Source of the DNA: Pseudomonas sivasensis
GTDB lineage: Bacteria; Pseudomonadota; Gammaproteobacteria; Pseudomonadales; Pseudomonadaceae
Direction of reading: 5' to 3'
Assembly: GCF_013778505.1 (NCBI RefSeq)
Contig: NZ_JAAOWU010000007.1
Span: 124,001-188,000 of the forward strand
Length of the DNA stretch: 64,000 nucleotides
The notes below the pieces were generated by a model. The model did no database searches, was not told the DNA's origin, and saw only the letters and a program-made list of their open reading frames with translations. A program made the translations under genes and the position numbers. Within the stretch, counting starts at the first letter, position 1. Each line of letters opens with the position of its first letter. Positions 44,053 to 53,438 of the stretch are shown piece after piece.

Positions 44053-45606
44053 TTAAGCCTTACGCATCCGCAAGCACCGCCACAAAGCCACAACCATCAA
44101 CCCACTGACCACCGCCCAACCCCACGCCTGCTGGTTCAGCAAGCCTTCACGGTATAGTTGCGGCGCAATGCCGGCGCCGATGATAAAGGTCAAGAGTGCA
44201 ATCTCCCGGCGTGGCCCGGTCACCGGACGAACCAGATACACCAACGCCGGCAGTAGCAGCGCCGCACTCGGGAAACTGCGGTAGCGTGGGTCAAACACCA
44301 GTGCCAGCATCATCACCGCACCGGCAAAGCCGGCGATTGCCACCAGCCAGCCCGCACGCTGTTCCAGCCAATTGAAGGCCCGCTCGCGCCAACCTTCCCG
44401 AGTGCTCAATGCCAGTGCTGCATGAGCCAATACCAGCAAGTTGAGCGTCATCAACAACGCCGCCCACACCCACTCATCATTAAATCGCGCAGTCACGCGG
44501 GTCAGTTCGGCCCAGGTTCCGATAGAGCAGGCCGCCACTGCGCCGAGCAGCGGCAGGGCCATGGCGGCGCGAGTGCTGCGAACGCGACCACCGAGCACCA
44601 ACGTCCCGAGCAGGATGACACCACCCACCCCCAACCACAGCGGCCAGTACGGCACGTTAGTCACCGGCCCGGCGAGGATGCCCTTTTCCTGGCGATCAGC
44701 ATCGAACAAGCCCCAGTAGCCGCCTACCGCACCTTCGCTGGCACGTTTCCACGGCTGGTCAAACGCTTCGATCAGGTTGTAGCGCCAGCCATTGGCTTCG
44801 GCCATCGCCACAAAACCACGCATGAACTTGGCTTCATTGACTCGGCTCGGCACGGCTGTTTCACGCTGGCGACCCTCGCTGGGCCAGCCGGTTTCGCCGA
44901 TCAGCACGTCCTTGGGCGCGAACTTGTTGCCGAAGGTCTGACGCACATCGCCCACGTGCTTGAGGGCCTCGTCGATGCTCGAAGGATCATCTTCCCAATA
45001 GGGCAGTAGGTGAATGGTCAGGAAATCCACCGCCGGGGCGATTTCCGGGTGTTGCAGCCAGAACTCCCAGACATCGGCGTAAGTCACCGGTTGTTTGATC
45101 TGGCTTTTGACTGTCTGGATCAGCTTCACCAACTGCGCGGCGGTGACTTCCTTGCGCAACAGCGCTTCGTTGCCGACGATCACCGAGGTCACCACGTCCG
45201 GGTTGGCGTTTGCCGCTGCGATCAACTCGTCGATTTCTTTTTCGGTGGCCACCGGATCACTGCTGACCCAAGCGCCGGCCATCACCTTGAGGCCATGTTT
45301 GCGCGCCATGCCTGGCAGGGCTTCCAGGCCGGTCATGGAGTAAGTGCGGATGCATTCGAATCGGGTGGCCAGTAGGGCCAGGTCGGCGTCCATCCGCTCG
45401 GGGCGTAGTTTGAACGGCTGGTCGAACGGGGATTGGTCTTTGTCGAACGGCGTGTAGGACGCGCATTGCAGTTTATGGCTGGCACTGGCGACATCCGGCA
45501 ACACCACCGGACGGCCGAGGCCATACCAATAGCCGACCAGGGCCAGCAGGCCGAGGATCAGGGCGAAGAAATAGGGCAGGGCAGGGAAGCGGGCGGTCGC
45601 GGGCAT
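44053..45606 (-). CDS. GH17-type glucan-modifying membrane protein (beta-(1,6)-glucan synthase-like)
   Basis: The 517-residue protein has a single N-terminal transmembrane anchor, a GH17 domain at about residues 45-310 and seven or eight transmembrane helices at the C-terminus. The GH17 catalytic glutamates are present: VTSVIVGNEALLRK (acid/base) and DVLIGETGWPSEGR (nucleophile). Such proteins in pseudomonads are annotated as beta-(1-6)-glucan synthases or work with NdvB in making cyclic glucans. Start is uncertain: ATG 45606, or ATG 45639 which adds 11 residues. No ndvB is adjacent. Confidence 0.85.
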   Translation of the reverse strand: MPATARFPALPYFFALILGLLALVGYWYGLGRPVVLPDVASASHKLQCASYTPFDKDQSPFDQPFKLRPERMDADLALLATRFECIRTYSMTGLEALPGMARKHGLKVMAGAWVSSDPVATEKEIDELIAAANANPDVVTSVIVGNEALLRKEVTAAQLVKLIQTVKSQIKQPVTYADVWEFWLQHPEIAPAVDFLTIHLLPYWEDDPSSIDEALKHVGDVRQTFGNKFAPKDVLIGETGWPSEGRQRETAVPSRVNEAKFMRGFVAMAEANGWRYNLIEAFDQPWKRASEGAVGGYWGLFDADRQEKGILAGPVTNVPYWPLWLGVGGVILLGTLVLGGRVRSTRAAMALPLLGAVAACSIGTWAELTRVTARFNDEWVWAALLMTLNLLVLAHAALALSTREGWRERAFNWLEQRAGWLVAIAGFAGAVMMLALVFDPRYRSFPSAALLLPALVYLVRPVTGPRREIALLTFIIGAGIAPQLYREGLLNQQAWGWAVVSGLMVVALWRCLRMRKA

Positions 45607-45690
45607 GGTCGGCTTATCTGGGGGAGCAAAGGCGCGCATCTTACCCGGATTTGCCCTCTCCCAGTGGGGCTGCATAATTTTGACATGCAA

Positions 45691-45938
45691 AGTTCGGGCG
45701 GAATATTGACGCCATGTTCCAGGAAACGTCCTGCTGGCGATGTGATGTCGTTTCTTGCTTGCATAAGGTCGCTGACAGAGCAGGTCGACGGCTTCTGCGG
45801 GTTGATGATCAGGGTGTCAGTACTCAACTGATGTCGCAGCCACCGGATCGATGCGCGTGAACGGGGCGCGGTGCACTACATAACAACAGGTTGACGTCGC
45901 TCGGCATCCGTCGGGCGCAGCACTTTCGGGGAAGTACG
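45691..45938. other. intergenic region before the betaine-type binding protein
   Basis: The 332-bp gap between the GH17 start and the next gene contains no convincing open frame. A small hairpin CAGGA-AACG-TCCTG is at 45720-45733. Promoters for both divergent genes should be here but none stands out. Confidence 0.4.
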
Positions 45939-46790
45939 ATGAAGATGCGACGACTCTTGGGCGCAGCTGCCACTCTGGTAGTTGCGATGAGCTCCACACT
46001 GGCCAGCGCCGACAGCAAAACCCTGAGCATCGGCTACGTTGATGGTTGGTCGGACAGCGTTGCCACCACCCACGTGGCGGCAGAAGTGATCAAACAAAAG
46101 CTCGGTTATGACGTGAAACTGCAGGCGGTTGCCACCGGCATCATGTGGCAGGGCGTGGCGACCGGCAAACTCGATGCCATGCTTTCCGCCTGGCTGCCCG
46201 TGACTCACGGTGAATACTGGACCAAGAACAAGGACAAGGTGGTCGATTACGGCCCCAACTTCAAGGATGCGAAAATCGGCCTGATCGTGCCGGAGTACGT
46301 CAAGGCCAAGTCCATCGAAGACCTCAAGACCGACACCACCTTCAAGAACAAAATCGTTGGTATCGACGCCGGTTCAGGCGTGATGCTCAAGACCGACGAA
46401 GCGATCAAGGCCTACGGTCTGGACTACAAACTGCAGGCCAGCTCGGGCGCAGCAATGATCGCCGAACTGACCCGTGCCGAAGACAAACAGGAATCCATTG
46501 CGGTCACCGGTTGGGTGCCGCACTGGATGTTCGCCAAGTGGAAACTGCGTTTCCTGGAAGATCCAAAAGGGATTTATGGTGCTGCTGAAACCGTCAACAG
46601 CATCGGTAGCAAGGGCCTGGAGAAGAAAGCGCCGGAAGTCGCGGCCTTCCTGAAGAAATTCCAGTGGGCCTCCAAGGACGAAATCGGCGAAGTCATGTTG
46701 GCTATCCAAGAAGGTGCCAAGCCTGATGCAGCGGCCAAGGACTGGGTCGCCAAGCACCCTGAGCGTGTAGCCGAGTGGACCGGTAAATAA
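45939..46790 (+). CDS. ABC-type quaternary ammonium (betaine/choline-type) substrate-binding protein
   Basis: The 283-residue precursor has a signal peptide ending ASA and the OpuAC fold sequence: LSIGYVDGWSDSVATTHVAAEV, MLSAWLPVTHGEYW and AVTGWVPHWMFAKWKLRFL, with several tryptophans suited to a cation cage. It binds glycine betaine, choline, carnitine or a similar compound for an ABC importer. Permease and ATPase genes are not adjacent, so it is an orphan receptor like the BetX and CaiX proteins of P. aeruginosa. ATG at 45939 has GGGGAAG upstream; a longer frame from 45891 adds 16 residues. Confidence 0.92.
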   Translation: MKMRRLLGAAATLVVAMSSTLASADSKTLSIGYVDGWSDSVATTHVAAEVIKQKLGYDVKLQAVATGIMWQGVATGKLDAMLSAWLPVTHGEYWTKNKDKVVDYGPNFKDAKIGLIVPEYVKAKSIEDLKTDTTFKNKIVGIDAGSGVMLKTDEAIKAYGLDYKLQASSGAAMIAELTRAEDKQESIAVTGWVPHWMFAKWKLRFLEDPKGIYGAAETVNSIGSKGLEKKAPEVAAFLKKFQWASKDEIGEVMLAIQEGAKPDAAAKDWVAKHPERVAEWTGK

Positions 46791-46815
46791 CCCCCCAATG
46801 CCTTGATACAACCCC

Positions 46816-46905
46816 TGTGGGAGGGGGCTTGCTCCCGATTGCGGTGTGTCAGTCGTCAATGATCTGACTGGCTCACCGCTATCGGGAGCGAGCCCTCTCC
46901 CACAT
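46816..46905. repeat. REPIN, inward-facing
   Basis: TGTGGGAGGGGGCTTGCTCC and its inverted partner GGAGCGAGCCCTCTCCCACA enclose about 48 bp; the inner bases GGTGTGTCAGTC/GACTGGCTCACC are partly inverted as well. Confidence 0.92.
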
Positions 46906-46978
46906 TATTTTCGTCATCCGCAAATGTTTCTTTGCCCTCCCAATCCCTCGCTACACTTCCTCTAATACTAAGGTCGTC

Positions 46979-46994
46979 TGGAACCTGTTCCGCA
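46979..46994 (+). promoter_or_regulatory. possible sigma-54-type promoter of yjcH-actP
   Basis: TGGAACCTGTTCCGCA keeps GG and GC with exactly 10 nt between them, the spacing needed by sigma-54. The -24 part is TGGAAC against TGGCAC, and the -12 part CCGC is weak. It lies about 60 bp before the yjcH start. Confidence 0.3.
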
Positions 46995-47052
46995 GCCGCA
47001 TACAGTGGCTATGTTCCAATAATAAAAAAGCTGTGCTGCGAGGATAAAAACA

Positions 47053-47364
47053 ATGAACGACAGCATTTACCTCTCGATTCAAAACAGCCCTCGTTTCAAG
47101 GAGCTGGTGAGAAAAAGGGAAAGGTTCGCCTGGATTCTCTCGGCGATCATGCTAGGGCTTTACTCCGGATTCATCCTGTTGATCGCCTACGGGCCACAAG
47201 TGCTAGGGGCCAAACTGAGCCCTGGTTCATCTATTACGTGGGGTATCCCTATTGGGGTCGGGCTGATTGTCTCGGCCTTTGTCCTCACCGGCATCTACGT
47301 ACGACGCGCCAACGGCGAATTCGACGACCTGAACAATGCGATTCTCAAGGAGGCTGCGCAATGA
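47053..47364 (+). CDS. yjcH: DUF485 membrane protein YjcH
   Basis: The 103-residue protein has two transmembrane helices (about 27-48 and 62-85) and the DUF485 pattern [22 protein letters not shown] at the N-terminus. DUF485 proteins are regularly encoded directly before the acetate permease gene, here with a 4-nt ATGA overlap. They probably assist the carrier, though their role is unproven. GAGG precedes the ATG. Confidence 0.92.
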   Translation: MNDSIYLSIQNSPRFKELVRKRERFAWILSAIMLGLYSGFILLIAYGPQVLGAKLSPGSSITWGIPIGVGLIVSAFVLTGIYVRRANGEFDDLNNAILKEAAQ

Positions 47365-49019
47365 TCCGTCGTCTATTGGCTGTATTCGGCGCTTCGGTCT
47401 TCGCGCCCGCTGTGTGGGCGGCGGATGCATTGACCGGTGAAGTGCACAAACAACCGCTTAATATCGCAGCGATCCTGATGTTCGTAGCCTTTGTCGGCGC
47501 GACGCTGTGCATCACCTACTGGGCGTCCAAGCGTAACAACTCGGCGGCCGACTATTACGCGGCCGGCGGCAAGATCACCGGTTTCCAGAATGGCTTGGCG
47601 ATTGCCGGCGACTATATGTCGGCCGCGTCCTTCCTGGGTATTTCCGCGCTGGTGTTCACCTCTGGCTACGATGGCCTGATCTACTCGATCGGCTTCCTGG
47701 TGGGCTGGCCGATCATTCTGTTCCTGATCGCCGAGCGCCTGCGTAACCTTGGCAAGTACACCTTTGCTGACGTAGCGTCCTACCGCCTCGGCCAAACCCA
47801 GATCCGCAGCCTGTCGGCCTGTGGCTCCCTGGTGGTGGTGGCGTTTTACCTGATCGCTCAGATGGTGGGGGCGGGCAAGCTGATCCAACTGCTGTTCGGT
47901 CTGGACTACCACGTCGCGGTAATCCTGGTCGGCATCCTGATGTGCATGTACGTACTGTTCGGCGGCATGTTGGCGACGACTTGGGTACAGATCATCAAGG
48001 CAGTGCTGTTGCTGTCCGGTGCGTCGTTCATGGCGCTGATGGTGATGAAGCACGTCAACTTCGACTTCAACATGCTGTTCTCCGAGGCAATCAAGGTTCA
48101 CCCTAAAGGTGAAGCGATCATGAGCCCCGGCGGCCTGGTGAAGGACCCGATCTCCGCGTTCTCCCTGGGCTTGGCACTGATGTTCGGTACCGCCGGCCTG
48201 CCGCACATCCTGATGCGCTTCTTCACCGTAAGCGACGCCAAGGAAGCGCGTAAGAGCGTGCTGTATGCCACTGGCTTCATCGGCTACTTCTATATCCTGA
48301 CCTTTATCATCGGCTTCGGCGCGATCCTGCTGGTCAGCACTAACCCGGCGTTCAAGGATGCTGCAGGCGCTCTGTTGGGCGGTAACAACATGGCGGCGGT
48401 GCACCTGGCTAACGCGGTGGGCGGCAGTATCTTCCTGGGCTTTATCTCGGCCGTGGCCTTCGCCACCATCCTCGCGGTAGTGGCCGGCTTGACCCTGGCC
48501 GGTGCTTCGGCGGTGTCCCATGACCTGTACGCCAGCGTGATCAAGAAAGGCAAGGCCAACGAAAAGGACGAGATTCGCGTGTCGAAGATCACCACCATCG
48601 CCCTCGCAGTGTTGGCGATCGGCCTGGGCATCCTGTTCGAAAGCCAGAACATTGCGTTCATGGTCGGCCTGGCGTTCTCGATTGCGGCCAGCTGTAACTT
48701 CCCGGTGTTGCTGCTTTCCATGTACTGGAAAAACCTCACCACCCGTGGCGCCATGATCGGTGGCTGGTTGGGCTTGATCAGCGCCGTTGGCCTGATGGTG
48801 CTGGGTCCGACCATCTGGGTCTCGATCCTGCATCATGAAAAAGCCATCTTCCCGTACGAATACCCAGCGCTGTTCTCGATGATCATCGCGTTTGTGGGTA
48901 TCTGGTTCTTCTCCATCACCGACAAGTCGGCGGCGGCAGAGAAAGAGCGTGCGCTGTACTTCCCGCAGTTTGTGCGTTCGCAGACTGGCCTGGGGGCGAG
49001 TGGGGCGGTTAACCACTAA
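47361..49019 (+). CDS. actP: cation/acetate symporter ActP
   Basis: The 552-residue sodium:solute symporter family protein takes up acetate and other short monocarboxylates. It has a cleavable signal-like N-terminus ([10 protein letters not shown]) and 13 predicted transmembrane segments, with [25 protein letters not shown] and the SSF motif [24 protein letters not shown] (around residues 273-296). Start overlaps yjcH by 4 nt. A strong terminator follows at 49038. Confidence 0.95.
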   Translation: MIRRLLAVFGASVFAPAVWAADALTGEVHKQPLNIAAILMFVAFVGATLCITYWASKRNNSAADYYAAGGKITGFQNGLAIAGDYMSAASFLGISALVFTSGYDGLIYSIGFLVGWPIILFLIAERLRNLGKYTFADVASYRLGQTQIRSLSACGSLVVVAFYLIAQMVGAGKLIQLLFGLDYHVAVILVGILMCMYVLFGGMLATTWVQIIKAVLLLSGASFMALMVMKHVNFDFNMLFSEAIKVHPKGEAIMSPGGLVKDPISAFSLGLALMFGTAGLPHILMRFFTVSDAKEARKSVLYATGFIGYFYILTFIIGFGAILLVSTNPAFKDAAGALLGGNNMAAVHLANAVGGSIFLGFISAVAFATILAVVAGLTLAGASAVSHDLYASVIKKGKANEKDEIRVSKITTIALAVLAIGLGILFESQNIAFMVGLAFSIAASCNFPVLLLSMYWKNLTTRGAMIGGWLGLISAVGLMVLGPTIWVSILHHEKAIFPYEYPALFSMIIAFVGIWFFSITDKSAAAEKERALYFPQFVRSQTGLGASGAVNH

Positions 49020-49037
49020 GGTTGAAGCTGGATAAGG

Positions 49038-49071
49038 AAATGCCCCGGTCGAAAGGCCGGGGCATTTTTTT
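49038..49071 (+). terminator. Rho-independent terminator of yjcH-actP
   Basis: The 11-bp stem AAATGCCCCGG/CCGGGGCATTT has an 8-nt loop and a T-run of seven bases to 49071. It starts 18 bp after the actP stop. Confidence 0.95.
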
Positions 49072-49100
49072 GTCTGGAGGTTATGAGGTGCTTGTGCCGA

Positions 49101-49192
49101 TGCCATCGGGGGCAAGCCTCCTCCTGCAGTTAACCGAGTGCATCATTTGGAATGCACTTCAATGTGGGAGGTGGCTTGCCCCTGATGGTGGT
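49101..49192. repeat. degenerate REP doublet, outward-facing
   Basis: TGCCATCGGGGGCAAGCCTCCTCC faces ATGTGGGAGGTGGCTTGCCC, with several substitutions in both. It lies between the terminators of actP and gltA. Confidence 0.78.
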
Positions 49193-49210
49193 AGATCAGT
49201 CGACACAAAT

Positions 49211-49241
49211 AAAAACGGCCTCCACTGAGGGAGGCCGTTTT
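49211..49241 (-). terminator. Rho-independent terminator of gltA
   Basis: The 12-bp stem AAAACGGCCTCC/GGAGGCCGTTTT has a 6-nt loop; the minus strand carries a T-run complementary to 49211-49215. It lies 20 bp beyond the gltA stop. Confidence 0.93.
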
Positions 49242-49260
49242 CGGTGCTGCTAAAAGGTGC

Positions 49261-50550
49261 TTACTTGCGATCTTCCAGCTTGGAGATGTCACGCGACTCG
49301 TAGCCGGTGTACAGCTGGCGCGGACGGCCAATCTTGTACGGGCTGGAGAGCATTTCTTTCCAGTGGGAGATCCAGCCCACGGTGCGGGCCAGGGCGAAGA
49401 TTACAGTGAACATGCTGGTTGGAATGCCGATCGCCTTGAGGATGATCCCCGAGTAGAAGTCGACGTTCGGGTACAGCGAGCGTTCGATGAAGTATGGGTC
49501 GGTCAGGGCGATCTCTTCCAGGCGCATGGCCAGTTCGAGTTGCGGATCGTTCTTGATGCCCAGTTCCTTCAATACTTCATCGCAGGTCTGCTTCATCACG
49601 GTCGCGCGCGGGTCGCGGTTCTTATAGACCCGGTGACCGAAGCCCATCAACTTGAACGGATCGTTCTTGTCTTTGGCCTTGGCGATGAACTTGTCGATGT
49701 TGGACACATCGCCGATTTCATCGAGCATGGTCAATACGGCTTCGTTCGCACCGCCGTGGGCAGGGCCCCACAGTGCAGCGATACCGGCGGCGATACAGGC
49801 GAACGGGTTGGCACCCGAAGAGCCTGCCAGGCGTACGGTGGACGTCGAGGCGTTTTGCTCGTGGTCGGCGTGGAGGATGAAGATCCGGTCCATGGCCTTG
49901 GCGAGTACCGGGCTGATCGGTTTGATCTCGCACGGGGTGTTGAACATCATGTGCAGGAAGTTTTCCGCGTACGTCAGGTCGTTGCGCGGGTACATCATGG
50001 GTTGACCCATGGAGTACTTGTAAACCATTGCGGCCAGAGTCGGCATCTTGGCAACCAGGCGGATCGCGGAGATTTCGCGATGCTGCGGGTTATTGATGTC
50101 GAGGGAGTCGTGATAGAAGGCTGACAGGGCGCCAACCACACCGCACATGACGGCCATCGGATGGGCGTCGCGACGGAAGCCGTTGAAGAAGGTCTTCAAC
50201 TGCTCGTGAACCATGGTGTGGTTCTTTACAGTGCTGACGAACTGGGCTTTTTGCTCGGCTGTTGGCAGTTCGCCATTTAGCAGCAGGTAGCAGGTTTCCA
50301 GGTAGTCCGACTTTTCAGCCAGTTGCTCGATCGGGTAGCCCCGATGCAGCAGAATGCCATTGTCGCCGTCGATATAGGTGATCTTCGACTCGCAAGAGGC
50401 GGTCGACATGAAGCCTGGGTCGAAAGTGAAACGGCCCGTGGCCGTCAGGCCCCTTACGTCGATAACATCGGGACCAACGGTGCCGGTTAAAATGGGCAGC
50501 TCGACGGGGGCTGCGCCCTCGATGATCAACTGCGCTTTTTTGTCAGCCAT
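49261..50550 (-). CDS. gltA: citrate synthase
   Basis: GltA condenses oxaloacetate and acetyl-CoA to citrate. The 429 residues include the catalytic His in [17 protein letters not shown] (about 260), [14 protein letters not shown] with the second active-site His (about 305), and a catalytic Asp region near YPNVDFYSG. The N-terminus ([29 protein letters not shown]) is the hexameric gram-negative type, allosterically inhibited by NADH. ATG is preceded by AGGAGG. It diverges from sdhC across a 364-bp region with promoters for both. Confidence 0.97.
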   Translation of the reverse strand: MADKKAQLIIEGAAPVELPILTGTVGPDVIDVRGLTATGRFTFDPGFMSTASCESKITYIDGDNGILLHRGYPIEQLAEKSDYLETCYLLLNGELPTAEQKAQFVSTVKNHTMVHEQLKTFFNGFRRDAHPMAVMCGVVGALSAFYHDSLDINNPQHREISAIRLVAKMPTLAAMVYKYSMGQPMMYPRNDLTYAENFLHMMFNTPCEIKPISPVLAKAMDRIFILHADHEQNASTSTVRLAGSSGANPFACIAAGIAALWGPAHGGANEAVLTMLDEIGDVSNIDKFIAKAKDKNDPFKLMGFGHRVYKNRDPRATVMKQTCDEVLKELGIKNDPQLELAMRLEEIALTDPYFIERSLYPNVDFYSGIILKAIGIPTSMFTVIFALARTVGWISHWKEMLSSPYKIGRPRQLYTGYESRDISKLEDRK

Positions 50551-50608
50551 GTGGCCTCCTATTTATGCTTCAAATCATCAGACAGACCCCCCACGCAGGG
50601 CCCGCACC

Positions 50609-50636
50609 ACTATAGTGAGATAAATTCAGATGTCAA
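50609..50636 (-). promoter_or_regulatory. sigma-70-type promoter of gltA
   Basis: On the minus strand TTGACA (50636-50631) and TATAGT (50614-50609) are separated by 16 bp. It lies about 60 bp before the gltA start codon. Confidence 0.7.
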
Positions 50637-50750
50637 TTTGCCTAAAGTCTTGCTCCAGAAGGCTTTAACCGTACTTTTTCCTCGAAATTGACTGCCATTT
50701 ACGCCTTTTATCTCGCCAGCGCAATCCGCTATTAGGGTGAGGAGCGCGCG

Positions 50751-50779
50751 TTGTCATTAGTAACCTAACTGTCTATACT
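50751..50779 (+). promoter_or_regulatory. sigma-70-type promoter of sdhCDAB-suc operon
   Basis: TTGTCA (50751-50756) and TATACT (50774-50779) are separated by 17 bp, an ideal spacing. Transcription would start near 50786, giving a leader of about 130 nt. Confidence 0.7.
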
Positions 50780-50914
50780 CGGCCACCGACCGCCAAGGGC
50801 TTTTGGGCTTGCTTTCATTGGGGGTCGCACTCCCTGGGTGGTGCTTACCTGACCAGTGCACTCCCCAACAACTTTGCCCTGATTGTTAGGGGCTCTTCAG
50901 TGTGAAAAAAAGCC

Positions 50915-51289
50915 GTGAATAGCCAACGACCTGTAAACCTAGACCTAAGGACCATCAAACTCCCCATCACCGGCGTTACGTCGTTCCTGCACCGTGTTTC
51001 CGGCATCATCCTGTTCCTGGGCTTGGGCATCATGCTTTATGCATTGAGCAAATCCCTGGGTTCCGAGGAAGGTTACGCCGAGGTGAAGGCATGCTTGACC
51101 AGCCCGCTGGCCAAGTTCGTAGCATGGGGCCTCCTGTCCGCTCTGCTTTATCACCTGGTAGCCGGTGTGCGCCACTTGATCATGGATGCGGGTATCGGTG
51201 AGACGCTGGAAGGCGGCCGCCTGGGCTCGAAAATCATCATCGCCATTTCCGTGGTGCTGATCGTTCTGGCAGGAGTTTGGATATGGTAA
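50915..51289 (+). CDS. sdhC: succinate dehydrogenase cytochrome b556 subunit
   Basis: SdhC anchors the succinate dehydrogenase complex and helps bind heme b and ubiquinone. The 124 residues start MNSQRPVNLDLRTIKLPITG and have three transmembrane segments, with SFLHRVSGIILF (quinone site Ser/Arg) and the heme-ligand His in LLYHLVAGVRHLIMD. Start is GTG at 50915. It overlaps sdhD by 7 nt. Confidence 0.95.
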   Translation: MNSQRPVNLDLRTIKLPITGVTSFLHRVSGIILFLGLGIMLYALSKSLGSEEGYAEVKACLTSPLAKFVAWGLLSALLYHLVAGVRHLIMDAGIGETLEGGRLGSKIIIAISVVLIVLAGVWIW

Positions 51290-51651
51290 CCAGCGTTACG
51301 AACCTTTCGCGTTCAGGCCTCTATGACTGGATGGCACAACGTGTGTCTGCGGTCGTTCTCGCGGCTTATTTCATTTTCCTGATCGGATACCTCGTCGCAA
51401 ATCCGGGCATCGGCTATGAGCAATGGCACGGCCTGTTTTCCCACAATGCGATGCGAATCTTCAGCCTGCTGGCCCTTGTAGCCCTGGGCGCTCACGCCTG
51501 GGTTGGCATGTGGACCATTGCGACTGACTACTTGACGCCTATGGCGCTGGGCAAGTCCGCAACCGCAGTCCGTTTCCTCTTCCAGGCAGTATGCGGCATT
51601 GCGATGTTCGCTTACTTCGTCTGGGGTGTGCAGATTCTTTGGGGTATCTGA
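51283..51651 (+). CDS. sdhD: succinate dehydrogenase hydrophobic anchor subunit
   Basis: SdhD pairs with SdhC in the membrane domain of complex II. The 122 residues have three transmembrane segments; GLYDWMAQRVSAVVLAAYFIFL is the conserved first helix, and HAWVGMWTIATDYLTP provides the second heme His and the quinone-site Asp-Tyr pair. ATG 51283 overlaps the sdhC stop. sdhA follows after 3 nt. Confidence 0.95.
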   Translation: MVTSVTNLSRSGLYDWMAQRVSAVVLAAYFIFLIGYLVANPGIGYEQWHGLFSHNAMRIFSLLALVALGAHAWVGMWTIATDYLTPMALGKSATAVRFLFQAVCGIAMFAYFVWGVQILWGI

Positions 51652-51654
51652 TTC

Positions 51655-53427
51655 ATGGCTAACATTCCAACTATTTCCTTCGACGCCATCATTATTGGCG
51701 GCGGCGGTGCTGGCATGCGCGCAGCGCTGCAGCTGGCCCAGGGTGGTCACAAGACTGCCGTGATCACCAAGGTGTTCCCGACCCGCTCCCACACCGTATC
51801 GGCCCAGGGTGGCATCACCTGCGCCATCGCCTCCGCCGATCCAAACGATGACTGGCGCTGGCACATGTACGATACCGTCAAGGGTTCCGACTACATCGGT
51901 GACCAGGACGCTATCGAATACATGTGTCAGGAAGGTCCGGCTGCGGTGTTCGAGCTGGACCACATGGGCCTGCCGTTTTCCCGTACCGAGCAAGGTCGTA
52001 TCTACCAGCGTCCATTCGGCGGTCAGTCGAAGGATTACGGTAAAGGTGGCCAAGCTGCCCGTACCTGCGCTGCGTCCGACCGTACCGGTCATGCGCTGCT
52101 GCACACCCTTTATCAGGGCAACCTGAAAGCTGGCACCACGTTCCTGAACGAGTACTACGCGGTTGATCTGGTGAAGAACGCCGACGGTGCATTTGTTGGT
52201 GTTATCGCCATCTGCATCGAGACCGGTGAAACCACCTACATCCGTGCCAAGGCTACTGTTCTGGCAACTGGCGGTGCAGGCCGTATCTACGCGTCGACCA
52301 CTAATGCCCTGATCAACACCGGTGACGGCGTTGGCATGGCATTGCGTGCTGGCGTGCCCGTGCAAGACATCGAAATGTGGCAGTTCCACCCGACCGGCAT
52401 CGCCGGCGCCGGTGTACTGGTGACTGAAGGTTGCCGTGGTGAAGGTGGTTACCTGATCAACAAGCACGGCGAGCGTTTCATGGAGCGTTATGCTCCGAAC
52501 GCGAAAGACCTCGCGGGTCGTGACGTTGTAGCTCGCTCCATGGTTAAAGAGATCATCGCCGGTAACGGCTGTGGCCCGAATGGCGACCACGTTCTGCTGA
52601 AGCTCGATCACCTGGGTGAAGAAGTACTGCACAGCCGCCTGCCGGGTATCTGTGAACTGTCCAAGACCTTTGCCCACGTTGACCCAGTGGTTGCTCCGGT
52701 TCCGGTTGTTCCAACCTGCCACTACATGATGGGCGGTGTTCCGACCAACATTCATGGCCAGGCGATCACCCAGAACGCCGACGGCGTTGACGAGATCATC
52801 CACGGTCTGTTCGCAGTAGGCGAAGTGGCTTGCGTATCGGTACACGGTGCCAACCGTCTGGGCGGCAACTCGCTGCTCGACTTGGTGGTATTCGGTCGCG
52901 CGGCCGGCCTGCACCTGGAAAAAGCGCTGACCGACGGCATCGAATACGATGACGCTACCGACGCTAACATCGAGGCTGCCTTGGCCCGCCTGAACGCTCT
53001 GAACGAGCGCACTGATGGCGAAGACGTGGCAACTCTGCGTCGTGAGCTGCAAAGCTGCATGCAGAACTACTTCGGCGTATTCCGTACCGGCGAATACATG
53101 CAGAAGGGTATTGCCCAGCTGGCCGATCTGCGCAAGCGCATCGCCAACGTCAAGATCAACGATAAGAGCCAGGCGTTCAACACCGCTCGTATCGAAGCCC
53201 TTGAACTGCAAAACCTGCTGGAAGTGGCTGAAGCGACTGCGATCGCCGCCGAGGTTCGTAAAGAATCCCGTGGTGCTCACGCTCGTGAAGACTTTGAAGA
53301 CCGCGATGACGAAAACTGGTTGTGCCACACCCTGTACTTCCCGGGTGACAAGCGCGTAACCAAGCGTGCCGTGAACTTCTCGCCGAAGACGGTTCCGACG
53401 TTTGAACCGAAGATTCGGACTTACTAA
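51655..53427 (+). CDS. sdhA: succinate dehydrogenase flavoprotein subunit
   Basis: SdhA oxidises succinate to fumarate with covalently bound FAD. The 590 residues show the dinucleotide fold [16 protein letters not shown], the FAD-linking His in [14 protein letters not shown] (about residue 45), [23 protein letters not shown] and the catalytic Arg region [10 protein letters not shown] wide array of T-ending codons (for example GTT, GCT, CGT) is used, as in other highly expressed genes here. sdhB follows after 11 nt. Confidence 0.97.
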   Translation: MANIPTISFDAIIIGGGGAGMRAALQLAQGGHKTAVITKVFPTRSHTVSAQGGITCAIASADPNDDWRWHMYDTVKGSDYIGDQDAIEYMCQEGPAAVFELDHMGLPFSRTEQGRIYQRPFGGQSKDYGKGGQAARTCAASDRTGHALLHTLYQGNLKAGTTFLNEYYAVDLVKNADGAFVGVIAICIETGETTYIRAKATVLATGGAGRIYASTTNALINTGDGVGMALRAGVPVQDIEMWQFHPTGIAGAGVLVTEGCRGEGGYLINKHGERFMERYAPNAKDLAGRDVVARSMVKEIIAGNGCGPNGDHVLLKLDHLGEEVLHSRLPGICELSKTFAHVDPVVAPVPVVPTCHYMMGGVPTNIHGQAITQNADGVDEIIHGLFAVGEVACVSVHGANRLGGNSLLDLVVFGRAAGLHLEKALTDGIEYDDATDANIEAALARLNALNERTDGEDVATLRRELQSCMQNYFGVFRTGEYMQKGIAQLADLRKRIANVKINDKSQAFNTARIEALELQNLLEVAEATAIAAEVRKESRGAHAREDFEDRDDENWLCHTLYFPGDKRVTKRAVNFSPKTVPTFEPKIRTY

Positions 53428-53438
53428 GGGTGGCTGCC

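Larger units (their letters stand above)
50551..50914. other. gltA-sdhC divergent control region
   Basis: This 364-bp stretch contains no gene. It carries a promoter for gltA (minus strand, 50609-50636) and one for sdhC (plus strand, 50751-50779), and a leader of about 130 nt ahead of sdhC. An upstream GTG at 50903 would read KKAVNS into sdhC only if the A-run had six instead of seven bases. Confidence 0.8.

Noticed and set aside
47373..49115. 580-codon minus-strand frame opposite actP
   Set aside because: It mirrors actP and is rich in Gln, His and Arg, typical of an antisense frame in high-G+C DNA.
12930..49192. CRISPR-like arrays formed by the GTGGGAGG repeats
   Set aside because: Copies are scattered doublets of inverted palindromes without regular spacing or cas genes; they are REP elements.
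51313..53328. 671-codon minus-strand frame opposite sdhD and sdhA
   Set aside because: Antisense shadow of genes with many unambiguous motifs.
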